Origin: Curtobacterium flaccumfaciens UCD-AKU | GTDB lineage: Bacteria; Actinomycetota; Actinomycetes; Actinomycetales; Microbacteriaceae | Length of the DNA stretch: 33,110 bases | NCBI RefSeq assembly: GCF_000349565.1 | Contig: NZ_KB714612.1 | Coordinates: 64,005 to 97,114, forward strand | Reading direction: 5' to 3' | In this document: positions 1 through 9,705 of the stretch, one piece after another | Layout of the letters: every line of letters starts with the position of its first letter | Numbering within the stretch: position 1 is the stretch's first letter | Position numbers and translations under genes: made by a program | Notes under the pieces: model-generated | The model's input: only the letters and a program-made list of their open reading frames with translations | Databases searched by the model: none | Told to the model about the DNA's origin: nothing

Positions 1-28
1 GCCAGCTGGCACCGCGCCTCCTGTCCCG
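1..28. repeat. Truncated copy of the GGAGGCGCGG palindromic repeat
   Basis: The first bases hold one arm (CCGCGCCTCC, 12-21) of a palindromic element found elsewhere in the window. Positions 4-20 are an exact 17-nt inverted match to 18756-18772, and 7-21 match 7518-7532. The other half would lie outside the window. Confidence 0.6.
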
Positions 29-67
29 CACACGGTCGCGGACACGCGACGGTGGCGTCGCCACCCT

Positions 68-547
68 CTACATGTCGTCGATGAGACGGAGCGTGTACCC
101 GTCGGGGACCGTCTGGTGTTCGACGTAGTGCATGAACACCGGCGCAGCCTGGTCAGCCGTGAACAGCTCGGCAGGATGCCGCGGCTCGTGCGCCGCCTGC
201 ACGTCGATGGTCTCCGTGAGCGGTTCGGTGAGATCGTGATCACGGCCGACGATGGAGAAGCGGTACTCACCGTCGTCCTCACGGCGGCGCAGCTCCACGC
301 TCATCTTCTCCGCGGTGCCACCGGCCTGCAGGTACGAGTCGCCGTACTCGTCGATGACCGCCTGCGGGCCGGCGCGCCAGGTCTGGTCGTCGATCGGCGC
401 GGAGAAGACGAGCCACGCGAAGTGGTCGTCGTTGTCGAGAAGGCCGAGGCTACGTCGCACCTGGTCCGGGAGCGGTCGGAACGTGTCGTTCAGCACACTG
501 CTGACCGACCCGTTGGTTTTCGTGATGATCAAGGCGGGCTCCTCCAC
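68..547 (-). CDS. Hypothetical protein
   Basis: I do not recognise this protein of about 159 residues. It is acidic, has no signal peptide or membrane segment, and reads like a soluble protein. The N-terminal half has hydrophobic strands (LIITKTNG; FAWLVFSAPIDD), and the C-terminal part is rich in H, E and D. The start is uncertain. GTG at 547 opens the frame but has no clear ribosome-binding site. TTG at 532 follows a GGAGGAG sequence with 6-nt spacing and may be the true start. The gene lies downstream of lacI on the same strand with a 208-nt gap. Codon use and GC-rich third positions agree with a real gene. Confidence 0.65.
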   Translation of the reverse strand: MEEPALIITKTNGSVSSVLNDTFRPLPDQVRRSLGLLDNDDHFAWLVFSAPIDDQTWRAGPQAVIDEYGDSYLQAGGTAEKMSVELRRREDDGEYRFSIVGRDHDLTEPLTETIDVQAAHEPRHPAELFTADQAAPVFMHYVEHQTVPDGYTLRLIDDM

Positions 548-755
548 GTGCTCGTCGGCGACAGAGGTGATCGTGATCCGCGCTCCTCTGAGCGTGGCAC
601 ACGTGGGTTCGTCGGGGCATCACACCCCCCCTGGTCCGACGTTGGCAGCTCGCGGTTCGGCGCTCGCCGAACGGACCATGGCGTCGACGAACGAGATGCC
701 CGCTCGGCCCAGGCTGCGACCGCACGTCCCGAGCCGCGGACCGTCGCTGGACGAC

Positions 756-1808
756 TCAGTGGGGCCTGTCGAACGATTTGAGCTCCTGCGGGACTGCGGA
801 CACCGAACCGCGTACTCGGATCGGCATCGGGACGAGCTGTTCACCGACGGTCAAGTCCGGGTCAAGGAGGATGCGGACCGCCAGGGCCCCCATCTCCTCG
901 TACGGCAGCGCCGCGGTGGTCAGGGTCGGTTCGAGGTACAACGCGATGTCGTCGTCGTCGAAGGAAACGACTGAGACGTCCTCGGAGACCCGGAGTCCCG
1001 CTTCGGTCAGGGCGCGGTAGACACCGAAGGCGAGCCGGTCGTTCAGGGCGATCACCGCTCCAGGGCGACGGCCGCTGGCGAGCAGGCCCCGCATGGCTTC
1101 GTAGCCGTGGTCGGGATCCCACTCGGGCATGTCGATCTCACTGATCGGCACGACGTCGTGGGCCGCGAGGGCCGCCGATATCCCGGCGAGGCGCCGTTCG
1201 ATCGCGCGGGTGGTCCAAGCCGGGCGGACGGACCGATCGCGGCCGATGATGACGACGTCCTCGGTGTGGCCGGCGTCGAGCAGGAGCCGCACGATCGACT
1301 CGCCGCCGGCGTGCTCATCGGCGAGGACGGTGGCGGTCGGACGGGATGCGACTGCGTTGAGCATGACGACGGGGATGTCCGCGTTGATCTCAGGGAGTTC
1401 GACGGCGTGCGGTCGGATCGAAGCGTAGATGAGCCCGTCCACCTGGTGGTCGACGAGCACACCGAACGACGAGACGATCCCGGCCTGCTGGTCCTCGGTC
1501 TCGGTGATGAAGAGGACGTATCCCTGGCGCTTCGCCTCGGCGAGGGCGCCGCGGATCATGCCCGACCCGAACCGGTCAGTCGTGATGGCCTCGGAGACGA
1601 GTCCGATGACACCGGACCGGCGAGTGGTGAGTGACCGTGCAGTGAGGTTCGGTCGGTAACCGAGTTCACCCGCTGCGGCACGGATGCGGGCTGCGGCGTC
1701 GACGGAGACGCGCGATGCCGGGTGGGAGTTGAGCACCTGCGAGACGGCTGCCTTGGACAGCCCGACGCGAGCGGCGACGTCGGAGAGCGTCACTCGACGG
1801 GCGCTCAT
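756..1808 (-). CDS. LacI-family transcriptional repressor
   Basis: This is a 350-residue LacI/GalR-family regulator of normal family length. Residues 6-30 form the helix-turn-helix (TLSDVAARVGLSKAAVSQVL), followed by the hinge segment (GYRPNLTARSL). The rest is a periplasmic-binding-protein-like sugar-sensing domain starting near GVIGLVSE. ATG at 1808 was chosen because it places the HTH at the N-terminus as usual; the frame is open further upstream, but that reading runs across the promoter region. The gene is divergent from a GH32-like hydrolase and its ABC importer, so it very probably represses that operon and itself through the palindromes at 1863-1902. The inducer is not visible from sequence. 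A fructoside or sucrose-type sugar is inferred from the neighbouring enzyme. Confidence 0.93.
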   Translation of the reverse strand: MSARRVTLSDVAARVGLSKAAVSQVLNSHPASRVSVDAAARIRAAAGELGYRPNLTARSLTTRRSGVIGLVSEAITTDRFGSGMIRGALAEAKRQGYVLFITETEDQQAGIVSSFGVLVDHQVDGLIYASIRPHAVELPEINADIPVVMLNAVASRPTATVLADEHAGGESIVRLLLDAGHTEDVVIIGRDRSVRPAWTTRAIERRLAGISAALAAHDVVPISEIDMPEWDPDHGYEAMRGLLASGRRPGAVIALNDRLAFGVYRALTEAGLRVSEDVSVVSFDDDDIALYLEPTLTTAALPYEEMGALAVRILLDPDLTVGEQLVPMPIRVRGSVSAVPQELKSFDRPH

Positions 1809-1840
1809 CTCGACCTCGTCGTCATTGTTCGCACCTCTCC

Positions 1841-1869
1841 AGCATACGGGCTTGACAGACCGTGGTGAA
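1841..1869 (-). promoter_or_regulatory. Probable lacI promoter
   Basis: Read leftward, TTCACC (1869-1864) and TATGCT (1846-1841) are separated by 17 bp. The -35 half lies inside operator 1, which predicts autoregulation. The leader to the ATG at 1808 is about 25-30 nt. Confidence 0.5.
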
Positions 1870-1881
1870 CCGGTACACCAT
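1852..1881 (+). promoter_or_regulatory. Probable promoter of the GH32-ABC operon
   Basis: A perfect -35 hexamer TTGACA (1852-1857) is followed, after an 18-bp spacer, by a weak -10 (CACCAT, 1876-1881). Operator 1 covers the spacer and the -10, so bound repressor should block polymerase. Confidence 0.5.
1863..1880. promoter_or_regulatory. LacI operator 1
   Basis: TGGTGAACCGGTACACCA is an 18-bp near-perfect palindrome centred on a CG step (16 of 18 positions symmetric), the usual form of a LacI-family site. It overlaps both divergent promoters. Confidence 0.75.
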
Positions 1882-1884
1882 ACG

Positions 1885-1902
1885 TGATTAACCGGTTCAC
1901 CA
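1885..1902. promoter_or_regulatory. LacI operator 2
   Basis: TGATTAACCGGTTCACCA is centred on AACCGGTT. It shares the half-site TGGTGAACC (reverse strand) with operator 1. Its centre is 22 bp from that of operator 1, two helical turns, so two dimers would sit on the same face. It covers the expected transcription start of the hydrolase gene. Confidence 0.7.
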
Positions 1903-1926
1903 TGGCGGTGGACCCCTCGATGATGA

Positions 1927-3045
1927 GTGGTGGAACCCCGTGCACGACCTTCCCTCGACCGACGGCCAACGCCGCTTCCGGGCAACGGTGCTCCCGTGCT
2001 GAGGCTCCCCGACCACTGGGTGTGGGACTTCTGGTTCGCCGACGACGGCGACCGCCACCACGTGTTCTTCCTCCACGCACCGCGGTCACTCGGCGACGAG
2101 CACCGTCGACACCGTGCAGCCCGCATCGGTCATGCCGTCTCCGACGACCTCGTCGACTGGGCGATCCTGGACGGACCGTTCGGGCCCGGTCCCGACAACG
2201 CGTTCGACGGGACGACGACCTGGACCGGGAGCGTCGTGCGCGGCCAGGACGACCGCTGGCGGATGTTCTACACCGGCACACGGTTCCTCGAGGACGAGCC
2301 CGTCCACACCAACATCGAGACGGTCGGGGTCGCCGTGTCCGACGACCTCGTCACCTGGCAGAAGCTGCCCGGCCCTGTGACGCGCTCCGACCCCCGCTGG
2401 TACGAGACCCTCGGCAACGACCCCGACGTCGACGGCGCACTCTTCCCGGAAGAGGCCTGGCGCGACCCGTGGGTCCACGAGGACCCCTCTGGCGGCCTCT
2501 GGCACATGCTCGTCACCGCCCGCTCCACCGAGGGAGCGCTCGACGACCGCGGAGTCATCGGACACGCGACGTCCACCGACCTCGAGCGCTGGGAGGTACA
2601 GCCACCGCTGACCTCACCCGGATCGGGCTTCGTCCACCTCGAGGTACCGCAGGTCGTGCAGGTCGACGGCGCCTGGTTCCTGGTGTTCTCCTGCCCCGCT
2701 GACGCCCTCAGCACGGCCAATCCACGCGCCGACGAGACACCGGGCACCTGGTCGGTCCCGATCGACGGGCCCTTCGGTCCGTTCGACGTGACGGATGCCG
2801 AGCCGCTGACCGACGTGACGTGCTACTCGGGCCGGATCGTCCGTCGTCGCGACGGCTCACCCGTCCTGATGACCTTCGCGAACGGCCGCGCCGGAGAACC
2901 CCTGCCCGGCTTCCTGCACGACCCGGTCGACGTGCACGTCGTCGACGGTCGGCTGGCCCTCCGTCCAGCGACGCCCACGGCCCAGACCCAGACCCAGACC
3001 CAGACCCAACCCTGCCCCGCCGACAGCGGTACGGCCGCTCCCTGA
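1927..3045 (+). CDS. Glycoside hydrolase, clan GH-J (GH32-like, beta-fructosidase type)
   Basis: The protein has the five-bladed propeller signature of clan GH-J. Near the N-terminus WVWDFW carries the likely nucleophile Asp (about residue 34). The RDP motif is at about 179-181 (EEAWRDPWV), and the likely acid/base Glu is in HLEVPQ (about 239). VSDDLVDW and VSDDLVTW are typical propeller repeats. There is no signal peptide, so the enzyme acts in the cytoplasm on imported fructosides such as sucrose or short fructans; the substrate is inferred. GTG 1927 is the first in-frame start after a stop, but no good Shine-Dalgarno precedes it. GTG 1996 (VLRLPDHW) begins just before the conserved fold and is a serious alternative. 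The C-terminus carries a QT repeat. The solute-binding protein gene follows after 44 nt, and the product probably hydrolyses what that system imports. Confidence 0.85.
   Translation: MVEPRARPSLDRRPTPLPGNGAPVLRLPDHWVWDFWFADDGDRHHVFFLHAPRSLGDEHRRHRAARIGHAVSDDLVDWAILDGPFGPGPDNAFDGTTTWTGSVVRGQDDRWRMFYTGTRFLEDEPVHTNIETVGVAVSDDLVTWQKLPGPVTRSDPRWYETLGNDPDVDGALFPEEAWRDPWVHEDPSGGLWHMLVTARSTEGALDDRGVIGHATSTDLERWEVQPPLTSPGSGFVHLEVPQVVQVDGAWFLVFSCPADALSTANPRADETPGTWSVPIDGPFGPFDVTDAEPLTDVTCYSGRIVRRRDGSPVLMTFANGRAGEPLPGFLHDPVDVHVVDGRLALRPATPTAQTQTQTQTQPCPADSGTAAP
2981..3004 (+). repeat. Hexanucleotide tandem repeat (CCCAGA)x4 in coding sequence
   Basis: Four exact CCCAGA units, followed by CCCA, encode the alternating Gln-Thr tail of the hydrolase. 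The unit is two codons long, so copy-number change would not shift the frame. Confidence 0.9.
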
Positions 3046-3089
3046 GCGCCGTCCCACCGACCGACACCCGATCCCACTCAAGGAGAACC

Positions 3090-4415
3090 ATGCACACCAC
3101 GTCCCTCGTCCGCCGGACAGGAACGGTCATCGCCCTCGCCGCGGTCGCCGCTGCTGCCCTCACCGGCTGCTCCTCCGGCTCCGCTTCCAGCAGTGCTGCT
3201 GGCAGCGGGACCGGCAGCATCGTCGTCTGGGGCCACCAAGGCCAGGACTCCGAGGTCGCGGCCATCCAGAACGCCGTCAAGGGCTTCAACGCGTCGCAGA
3301 AGAAGGTGAAGGCGACCCTGAAGCTCATCTCCGGCGACACCTACACCAGCACCGTGACGAACACCCCGACGAACAAGTTGCCGGATGTGCTCGAGATCGA
3401 CGGCCCGACGCTCGCGAGCTACGTCTACAACGGCAAGCTCACTCCGCTCAGCGACTACGTGTCGAAGTCCACCGTCAGCAACGCCACGAGCGGCTCGATC
3501 GCCGAGGGTACCGACAACGGCAAGCTCTACGGCCTCGCGCAGTACAGCTCGGCGATGGGCCTCTACGGCAACAAGAAGCTCCTCAAGGCCGCCGGTGTTC
3601 AGCTCCCGACTTCGCCGTCCACTGCGTGGACGCCGGAACAGTTCTCGGCGGCGCTGAAGAAGCTCGCCGCGGCGAACTCCTCAGGGAAAGCGCTCGACCT
3701 CACCGAAGCGTCGCTGAACGCCGAGTGGGGCACGTACGGCTTCTCGCCGATGGTCCAGTCTGCCGGGGGAAACCTCGTCCAGGGTGACAAGGCCACCGGT
3801 GTGCTGAACTCCGCCGCCTCGGTCAAGGCCCTCGAGGACATCGCGTCCTGGAAGCCCTACGTCGACGCGAACACGGACGGCAACGCCTTCCAGAACGGCC
3901 GCGTCGCGCTGAGCCTCAGCGGACACTGGAACTACCCGGCCTACTCGAAGGCGGTCGGCAGCAACCTCGTGGCCCTGCCGCTGCCGAACTTCGGCAAGGG
4001 TGAGAAGGTCGGCGCCGGGTCCTGGACCTGGGGCATGAGCTCGGCCACCAAGAACGGCAAGGCCGCAGGTGCCTTCATGGACTACCTGCTCAACGACACC
4101 AGCGTCAAGGCGATCACGGACGCGAACGGTGCTCCGGCAGCGACGAAGTCCGTGTTCGACAAGCAGGCCGACTACCAGCCCGGTGGTGCCCTCGCCCTCT
4201 GGGGGCAACAGCTCGAGCAGTCCTGCCCCGCCACGGCGATCACGGACTCCTGTATCGCGGTCTACCGACCGGTGACCCCGGGCTACCCGGTCATCACCTC
4301 GAAGTTCGCCAGTGCGCTCTCCGCGGTCTGGGGCGGCGCCGACGCGAAGGAGCAGCTGACCACCGCGGCCCAGTCCATCGACCAGGCCTTCTCCGACAGC
4401 AACGACTACAAGTGA
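3090..4415 (+). CDS. ABC transporter sugar-binding lipoprotein
   Basis: This is a 441-residue family 1 extracellular solute-binding protein. It has a lipoprotein signal peptide: basic start (VRRTG), hydrophobic core, then the lipobox LTGC with the lipidated Cys at residue 27 and a Ser/Gly linker. The mature part opens with IVVWGHQGQDSEV and contains WGMSSATKNGKAAGAFMDYLL, as in carbohydrate-binding proteins of this family. ATG 3090 is preceded by AAGGAGA with 4-5 nt spacing; the open frame upstream overlaps the hydrolase gene and is not used. The protein should capture the sugar outside the membrane and deliver it to the two permeases encoded next. The ligand is inferred to be a fructoside from the upstream hydrolase. 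Confidence 0.95.
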   Translation: MHTTSLVRRTGTVIALAAVAAAALTGCSSGSASSSAAGSGTGSIVVWGHQGQDSEVAAIQNAVKGFNASQKKVKATLKLISGDTYTSTVTNTPTNKLPDVLEIDGPTLASYVYNGKLTPLSDYVSKSTVSNATSGSIAEGTDNGKLYGLAQYSSAMGLYGNKKLLKAAGVQLPTSPSTAWTPEQFSAALKKLAAANSSGKALDLTEASLNAEWGTYGFSPMVQSAGGNLVQGDKATGVLNSAASVKALEDIASWKPYVDANTDGNAFQNGRVALSLSGHWNYPAYSKAVGSNLVALPLPNFGKGEKVGAGSWTWGMSSATKNGKAAGAFMDYLLNDTSVKAITDANGAPAATKSVFDKQADYQPGGALALWGQQLEQSCPATAITDSCIAVYRPVTPGYPVITSKFASALSAVWGGADAKEQLTTAAQSIDQAFSDSNDYK

Positions 4416-4419
4416 TCGG

Positions 4420-4454
4420 CGGTGGAGACGTCGGCCTGCCCGACGTCTCCACCG
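4420..4454 (+). other. Intercistronic stem-loop
   Basis: A perfect 15-bp inverted repeat (4420-4434 with 4440-4454, 5-nt loop) sits 4 nt after the binding-protein stop codon and upstream of the permease start. It has no T-tract. It probably protects the upstream mRNA or terminates partly, giving more binding protein than permease. Confidence 0.8.
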
Positions 4455-4487
4455 GCACCGCCCCGAACAGGACGACCAGGAGCACCA

Positions 4488-5474
4488 GTGACCAGCACGA
4501 CCAGTCCCCAGTCGGATGCCCCGCCGACGCCATCCAGGGCGCGGGAGCACCGCGCTCCCCGACAACTGCGCAAGCAGCGGAGCGGCACCTTCGCCGGTCC
4601 GCTGATGGCCCTCCCCGCGATGAGCGGCATCGTCCTGTTCATCGCAGTACCCTTCGTCGCCGCGATCGGGCTGTCGTTCTTCAACGTCCAGATCGGGTCG
4701 CCGCGTCCGCCGACGTTCCTCGGGTTCACGCAGTACGTGCGCCTCTTCACCGACCCCGTCGAGGCGCCGCAGTTCTTCCGCGCTCTCGGCAACAACCTCT
4801 TCTTCGCCGCGGTCGTCATCCCGGTGCAGACCGGGCTGGCGCTCGTGTTCGCCGTCCTGCTCAACCAGCAGCTCAAGGGCATCAGGTTCTTCCGCACGTT
4901 CTTCTTCATGCCCGTCGTCTTCCCCATGGCGCTCGTCGCCGTCATCTGGCGCGTCATCCTCGACCGCAGCGGGGACGGCCTGCTGAACAGCGCGGTCGAG
5001 ACCGTGACCGGCGGGACCGTCGGCGCGCACAACTGGCTCGGCTCCGGCAACACGGCGATGCTCTCCGTCATCGTCCTGTCGGTCTGGCAGGGCGTCGGCT
5101 TCCAGATGGTGATCATCCTCGCGGCGTTGCAGGAGATCCCCGAGGAGCGCTACGAGGCCGCACGACTCGACCGAGCGAACGTCTTCCAGCAGTTCCGCTA
5201 CATCACCGTGCCCGGCGTCCGGAACACCCTGATCTTCGTCGTGCTGCTCACGACGATCTTCGCCTTCCGGGTCTACGACCAGGTGTACATCCTGATCACC
5301 ACCGCCGGCGGGAACGAGAACGCCCTCCGCACGGTCCTGTACCAGGCGACGAACGCGATCCTCGCCGAGAACAGCGTCGGCCAGGCTGCCGCCATCTCGG
5401 TGGTCCTCTTCCTGATCATCGTCGTCATCACCCTCGTCCAGCGAGCCGTCCTGCGCCAGAGGAGCGAAAGTTGA
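4488..5474 (+). CDS. ABC sugar transporter permease 1 (MalF-type)
   Basis: This is a 328-residue inner-membrane permease of the binding-protein-dependent sugar importer family. After a charged cytoplasmic N-terminus of about 35 residues come six probable membrane segments, the first being MSGIVLFIAVPFVAAIGLSF. The EAA loop that contacts the ATPase is visible as EEIPEERYEAARLDRANVFQ, followed by F-x-x-ITVPGVRNT. GTG 4488 was chosen because AGGAG (4478-4482) lies 5 nt upstream; an ATG at 4422 sits inside the hairpin and has no ribosome-binding site. Its stop codon overlaps the start of permease 2. The operon has no ATPase gene. Confidence 0.94.
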   Translation: MTSTTSPQSDAPPTPSRAREHRAPRQLRKQRSGTFAGPLMALPAMSGIVLFIAVPFVAAIGLSFFNVQIGSPRPPTFLGFTQYVRLFTDPVEAPQFFRALGNNLFFAAVVIPVQTGLALVFAVLLNQQLKGIRFFRTFFFMPVVFPMALVAVIWRVILDRSGDGLLNSAVETVTGGTVGAHNWLGSGNTAMLSVIVLSVWQGVGFQMVIILAALQEIPEERYEAARLDRANVFQQFRYITVPGVRNTLIFVVLLTTIFAFRVYDQVYILITTAGGNENALRTVLYQATNAILAENSVGQAAAISVVLFLIIVVITLVQRAVLRQRSES

Positions 5475-6322
5475 GCACCATCCGACCCACCCGCAAGCGA
5501 CTCTCGAAGGCCGGCTCCTACGCCATCCTCATCGTGATGTCGGCGGTCATGTTCTCGCCGATCTACTACCTGCTGATCGGCAGCTTCAAGCCGAGCTCCG
5601 AGGTCCTCGACGGCTTCACCGGCTTCCTCCCCATCCACCTGTCGCTCCAGAACTACCTCGGGGTCTTCAAGGCCCTCGACTCGGACGCGACGGGGTACTT
5701 CTGGCGGTTCATGGGCAACTCCGTCGCCATCTCGCTGGTCATCGTGCTCGGCGGGCTCGTCGTGAACTCGATGGCGGGCTACTCCTTCGCGCGCCTGCAG
5801 TGGCGCGGCAAGAACGCGGTGTTCGTCATCGTCGTCCTGCTGATCATCGTGCCGTTCGAGTCCGTTGCGGTCCCGCTGCTGTTCCTGCTGAACGGCCAGC
5901 GCGACACCCTGTTCGTGCAGATGATCCCGTTCGTGGCGAACGCGTTCTCGATCTTCTTGTTCTACACGTTCTTCCTCAACCTGCCGAAGAGCATCGAGGA
6001 GGCCGCGCGCCTGGACGGTCTCGGGGCATTCGGCACGTTCGCCCGGGTCGTCGTCCCGAACGCCAGACCGGTCTTCGCGACCGTGGCCATCCTCACGTTC
6101 CTCAGCTCGTGGGGGTCGTACCTCTGGCCGTCGATCGTGACGTCCGATCCGACCGCCCGCCCGCTCCCGCTCGAGATGAGCGTGTTCTCCGGCCAGACGC
6201 CGGTCGACTGGGGACAGACGTTCGCCTTCGGGACCCTGCTGGTGCTGCCGGTCCTGATCGTCTTCCTCGCGTTCCAGCGGTTCTTCATCCAGAGTGTCGC
6301 CGGTTCGGCCGTCAAGGGATGA
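5471..6322 (+). CDS. ABC sugar transporter permease 2 (MalG-type)
   Basis: This is a 283-residue permease and partner of permease 1. It has six probable membrane helices and the EAA motif (SIEEAARLDGLGAFGTFARVVVPNARP), and ends in the family-typical FFIQSVAGSAVKG. The start is TTG 5471, which overlaps the stop of permease 1 by 4 nt (TTGA) and has GAGGAG about 6 nt upstream, so translation is coupled. The permease pair forms the membrane channel. The energy-coupling ATPase must come from elsewhere in the genome, as with the shared MsiK-type ATPases of actinobacteria; that is an inference from its absence here. Confidence 0.94.
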   Translation: MSTIRPTRKRLSKAGSYAILIVMSAVMFSPIYYLLIGSFKPSSEVLDGFTGFLPIHLSLQNYLGVFKALDSDATGYFWRFMGNSVAISLVIVLGGLVVNSMAGYSFARLQWRGKNAVFVIVVLLIIVPFESVAVPLLFLLNGQRDTLFVQMIPFVANAFSIFLFYTFFLNLPKSIEEAARLDGLGAFGTFARVVVPNARPVFATVAILTFLSSWGSYLWPSIVTSDPTARPLPLEMSVFSGQTPVDWGQTFAFGTLLVLPVLIVFLAFQRFFIQSVAGSAVKG

Positions 6323-6433
6323 CGCTCGCCTGCTCGAGTCGAGGTGGAACCGGTCGGTCGCAGACGCCCCTTCCGAGCTGAACCTCGACGGGGGTGCCAG
6401 CAAGCCTCTCGGGCGGCGGGGCCGGTGAACGAA

Positions 6434-6467
6434 GGACGCCCCGCCGGCCGAAGCCAGCGGGGCGTCC
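6434..6467. terminator. Bidirectional terminator between ABC operon and nrdHIEF
   Basis: An 11-bp GC-rich stem (6434-6444 with 6457-6467), with an extra GGC/GCC inner stem and a CGAA loop, lies between convergent genes. Read leftward it is followed by TTCGTTC, so it fits best as the nrdF terminator. Confidence 0.8.
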
Positions 6468-6486
6468 CCGTCGAGTCAGTCCAGGA

Positions 6487-7551
<1,065 letters not shown>

Positions 7552-9705
7552 CTACAGCATGCAGCTGACGCAGCCCTCGACCTCCGTGCCCTCCAGCGCG
7601 AGCTGGCGGAGACGGATGTAGTAGATCGTCTTGATGCCCTTGCGCCATGCGTAGATCTGCGCCTTGTTGATGTCACGCGTGGTGGCGGTGTCCTTGAAGA
7701 ACAGCGTCAGGGACAGGCCCTGGTCCACGTGCTGCGTCGCGGCGGCGTACGTGTCGATGATCTTCTCCGCACCGATCTCGTACGCGTCCTGGTAGTAGTC
7801 CAGGTTGTCGTTCGTCATGAACGGCGCCGGGTAGTAGACGCGGCCGAGCTTGCCTTCCTTGCGGATCTCGATCTTCGACGCGATCGGGTGGATCGACGAC
7901 GTCGAGTGGTTGATGTACGAGATCGAACCGGTCGGCGGGACGGCCTGCAGGTTCTGGTTGTAGATGCCGTGCTCCTGGATGGACGCCTTCAACGCCTTCC
8001 AGTCATCCTGCGTCGGGATCGTGATGTTCGCGTTGTCGAACAGCGAGGCAACGCGAGCCGTCGCGGGGGTCCACGTCTGGTCGGTGTACTTGTCGAAGAA
8101 CTCACCCGATGCGTACTTCGAGTCGCGGAAGCCGTCGAAGGTCTCGCCGGTCTCGATCGCGATCTTGTTCGACGCACGAAGGGCGTGGAACAGCACCGTG
8201 TAGAAGTAGATGTTCGTGAAGTCGATGCCCTCTTCGGAGCCGTAGTAGACGCGCTCACGAGCGAGGTAACCGTGCAGGTTCATCTGGCCGAGGCCGATGG
8301 CGTGCGACTTGTCGTTGCCGTCCTCGACGGAACGCACCGAGGTGATGTGCGACATCTGCGAGACCGAGGTCAGGCCGCGGATGGCGGTCTCGATGGTCTT
8401 GCCGAAGTCGGGCGAGTCCATCGTCAGCGCGATGTTCAGCGAGCCGAGGTTGCAGGAGATGTCCTTGCCGATCTCCTTGTAGGACAGGTCCTCGTTGAAG
8501 GTCGTCGGGGTGTTGACCTGCAGGATCTCCGAGCACAGGTTGGACATGTTGATCCGACCCTTGATCGGGTTGGCCTTGTTCACCGTGTCCTCGAACACGA
8601 TGTACGGGTAGCCCGACTCGAACTGGATCTCGGCGATGGTCGTGAAGAAGTCACGCGCCTTGATCTTCGTCTTCTTGATGCGCGAGTCGTCGACCATCGC
8701 GCGGTAGTTCTCGGAGATCGGGACGTCGCCGAAGGGGACGCCGTAGACCTTCTCGACGTCGTACGGCGAGAACAGGTACATGTCCTCGTTGTTCTTCGCG
8801 AGCTCGAACGTGATGTCCGGCACGACGACGCCGAGGGACAGCGTCTTGATGCGGATCTTCTCGTCGGCGTTCTCGCGCTTGGTGTCGAGGAACTTCATGA
8901 TGTCCGGGTGGTGGGCGCTGAGGTAGACCGCGCCGGCACCCTGACGCGCACCGAGCTGGTTCGCGTAGGAGAAGGAGTCTTCCAGCAGCTTCATCACGGG
9001 GATGATGCCCGAGGACTGGTTCTCGATCTGCTTGATCGGGGCGCCGGCCTCGCGGATGTTGGAGAGGAGCAGGGCCACGCCGCCGCCGCGCTTCGAGAGC
9101 TGCAGCGAGGAGTTGATGCCGCGCGAGATCGACTCCATGTTGTCCTCGATGCGGAGCAGGAAGCAGGAGACGAGCTCGCCGCGCTGTGCCTTCGCCGTGT
9201 TGAGGAACGTGGGGGTCGCGGGCTGGAAGCGGCCGGCGACGATCTCTTCGACCAGGTCGATGGCGAGCTGCTCGTTGCCCTGGGCCAGGCCGAGGGCGGT
9301 CATGACGACGCGGTCCTCGAAGCGCTCCAGGTACCGCTTGCCGTCGAACGTCTTGAGCGTGTAGCTCGTGTAGTACTTGAACGCGCCGAGGAACGTCTGG
9401 AACCGGAACTTCTTCGAGTACGCCAGGTCGTTGAGTCGCTGGATGAAGTCCAGCGAGTACATGTCGATCGTGGCTTGTTCGTAGTACTCGTTCTCGACCA
9501 GGTAGTCGAGCCGCTCCTTCAGGTTGTGGAAGAAGACGGTGTTCTGGTTGACGTGCTGCAGGAAGAACTGCTTGGCGGCCTCACGATCCTTGTCGAACTG
9601 GATGTTCCCGTCCGCGTCGTAGAGGTTGAGCATCGCGTTGAGGGAGTGGTAGTCCATCCCCGTCTGCGGCGACGTCAGATCGACGTCTGCAACTGCTGCG
9701 TCCAA
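7552..9705 (-). CDS. nrdE: Class Ib ribonucleotide reductase alpha subunit NrdE
   Basis: This 717-residue catalytic subunit has the usual class Ib length and no ATP-cone domain. Active-site residues are present: Cys181 (ELVSCF), Asn389-Leu-Cys391-Ser-Glu393, and Cys418 (ISCNLGS). The Tyr pair of the radical path is at 695-696 (IYYIRLRQ). The C-terminal shuttle cysteines 712 and 715 (GCVSCML) are re-reduced by the NrdH redoxin. The start is TTG 9705 with AGGAT about 10 nt upstream. The first residues overlap the end of nrdI by 31 nt, so the two are translationally coupled. A later ATG (MDYHSLNAM) exists at residue 17 and cannot be excluded as a start, though the upstream residues look coding. 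Confidence 0.97.
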   Translation of the reverse strand: MDAAVADVDLTSPQTGMDYHSLNAMLNLYDADGNIQFDKDREAAKQFFLQHVNQNTVFFHNLKERLDYLVENEYYEQATIDMYSLDFIQRLNDLAYSKKFRFQTFLGAFKYYTSYTLKTFDGKRYLERFEDRVVMTALGLAQGNEQLAIDLVEEIVAGRFQPATPTFLNTAKAQRGELVSCFLLRIEDNMESISRGINSSLQLSKRGGGVALLLSNIREAGAPIKQIENQSSGIIPVMKLLEDSFSYANQLGARQGAGAVYLSAHHPDIMKFLDTKRENADEKIRIKTLSLGVVVPDITFELAKNNEDMYLFSPYDVEKVYGVPFGDVPISENYRAMVDDSRIKKTKIKARDFFTTIAEIQFESGYPYIVFEDTVNKANPIKGRINMSNLCSEILQVNTPTTFNEDLSYKEIGKDISCNLGSLNIALTMDSPDFGKTIETAIRGLTSVSQMSHITSVRSVEDGNDKSHAIGLGQMNLHGYLARERVYYGSEEGIDFTNIYFYTVLFHALRASNKIAIETGETFDGFRDSKYASGEFFDKYTDQTWTPATARVASLFDNANITIPTQDDWKALKASIQEHGIYNQNLQAVPPTGSISYINHSTSSIHPIASKIEIRKEGKLGRVYYPAPFMTNDNLDYYQDAYEIGAEKIIDTYAAATQHVDQGLSLTLFFKDTATTRDINKAQIYAWRKGIKTIYYIRLRQLALEGTEVEGCVSCML

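Noticed and set aside
1884..2702. Frame starting at the second LacI operator and running over the hydrolase gene
   Set aside because: The product is Arg-rich nonsense in the +2 frame of the hydrolase; the true frame carries the GH-J motifs.
2981..3010. Repeat considered as part of a CRISPR array
   Set aside because: Units are 6 nt with no spacers and lie inside a reading frame.
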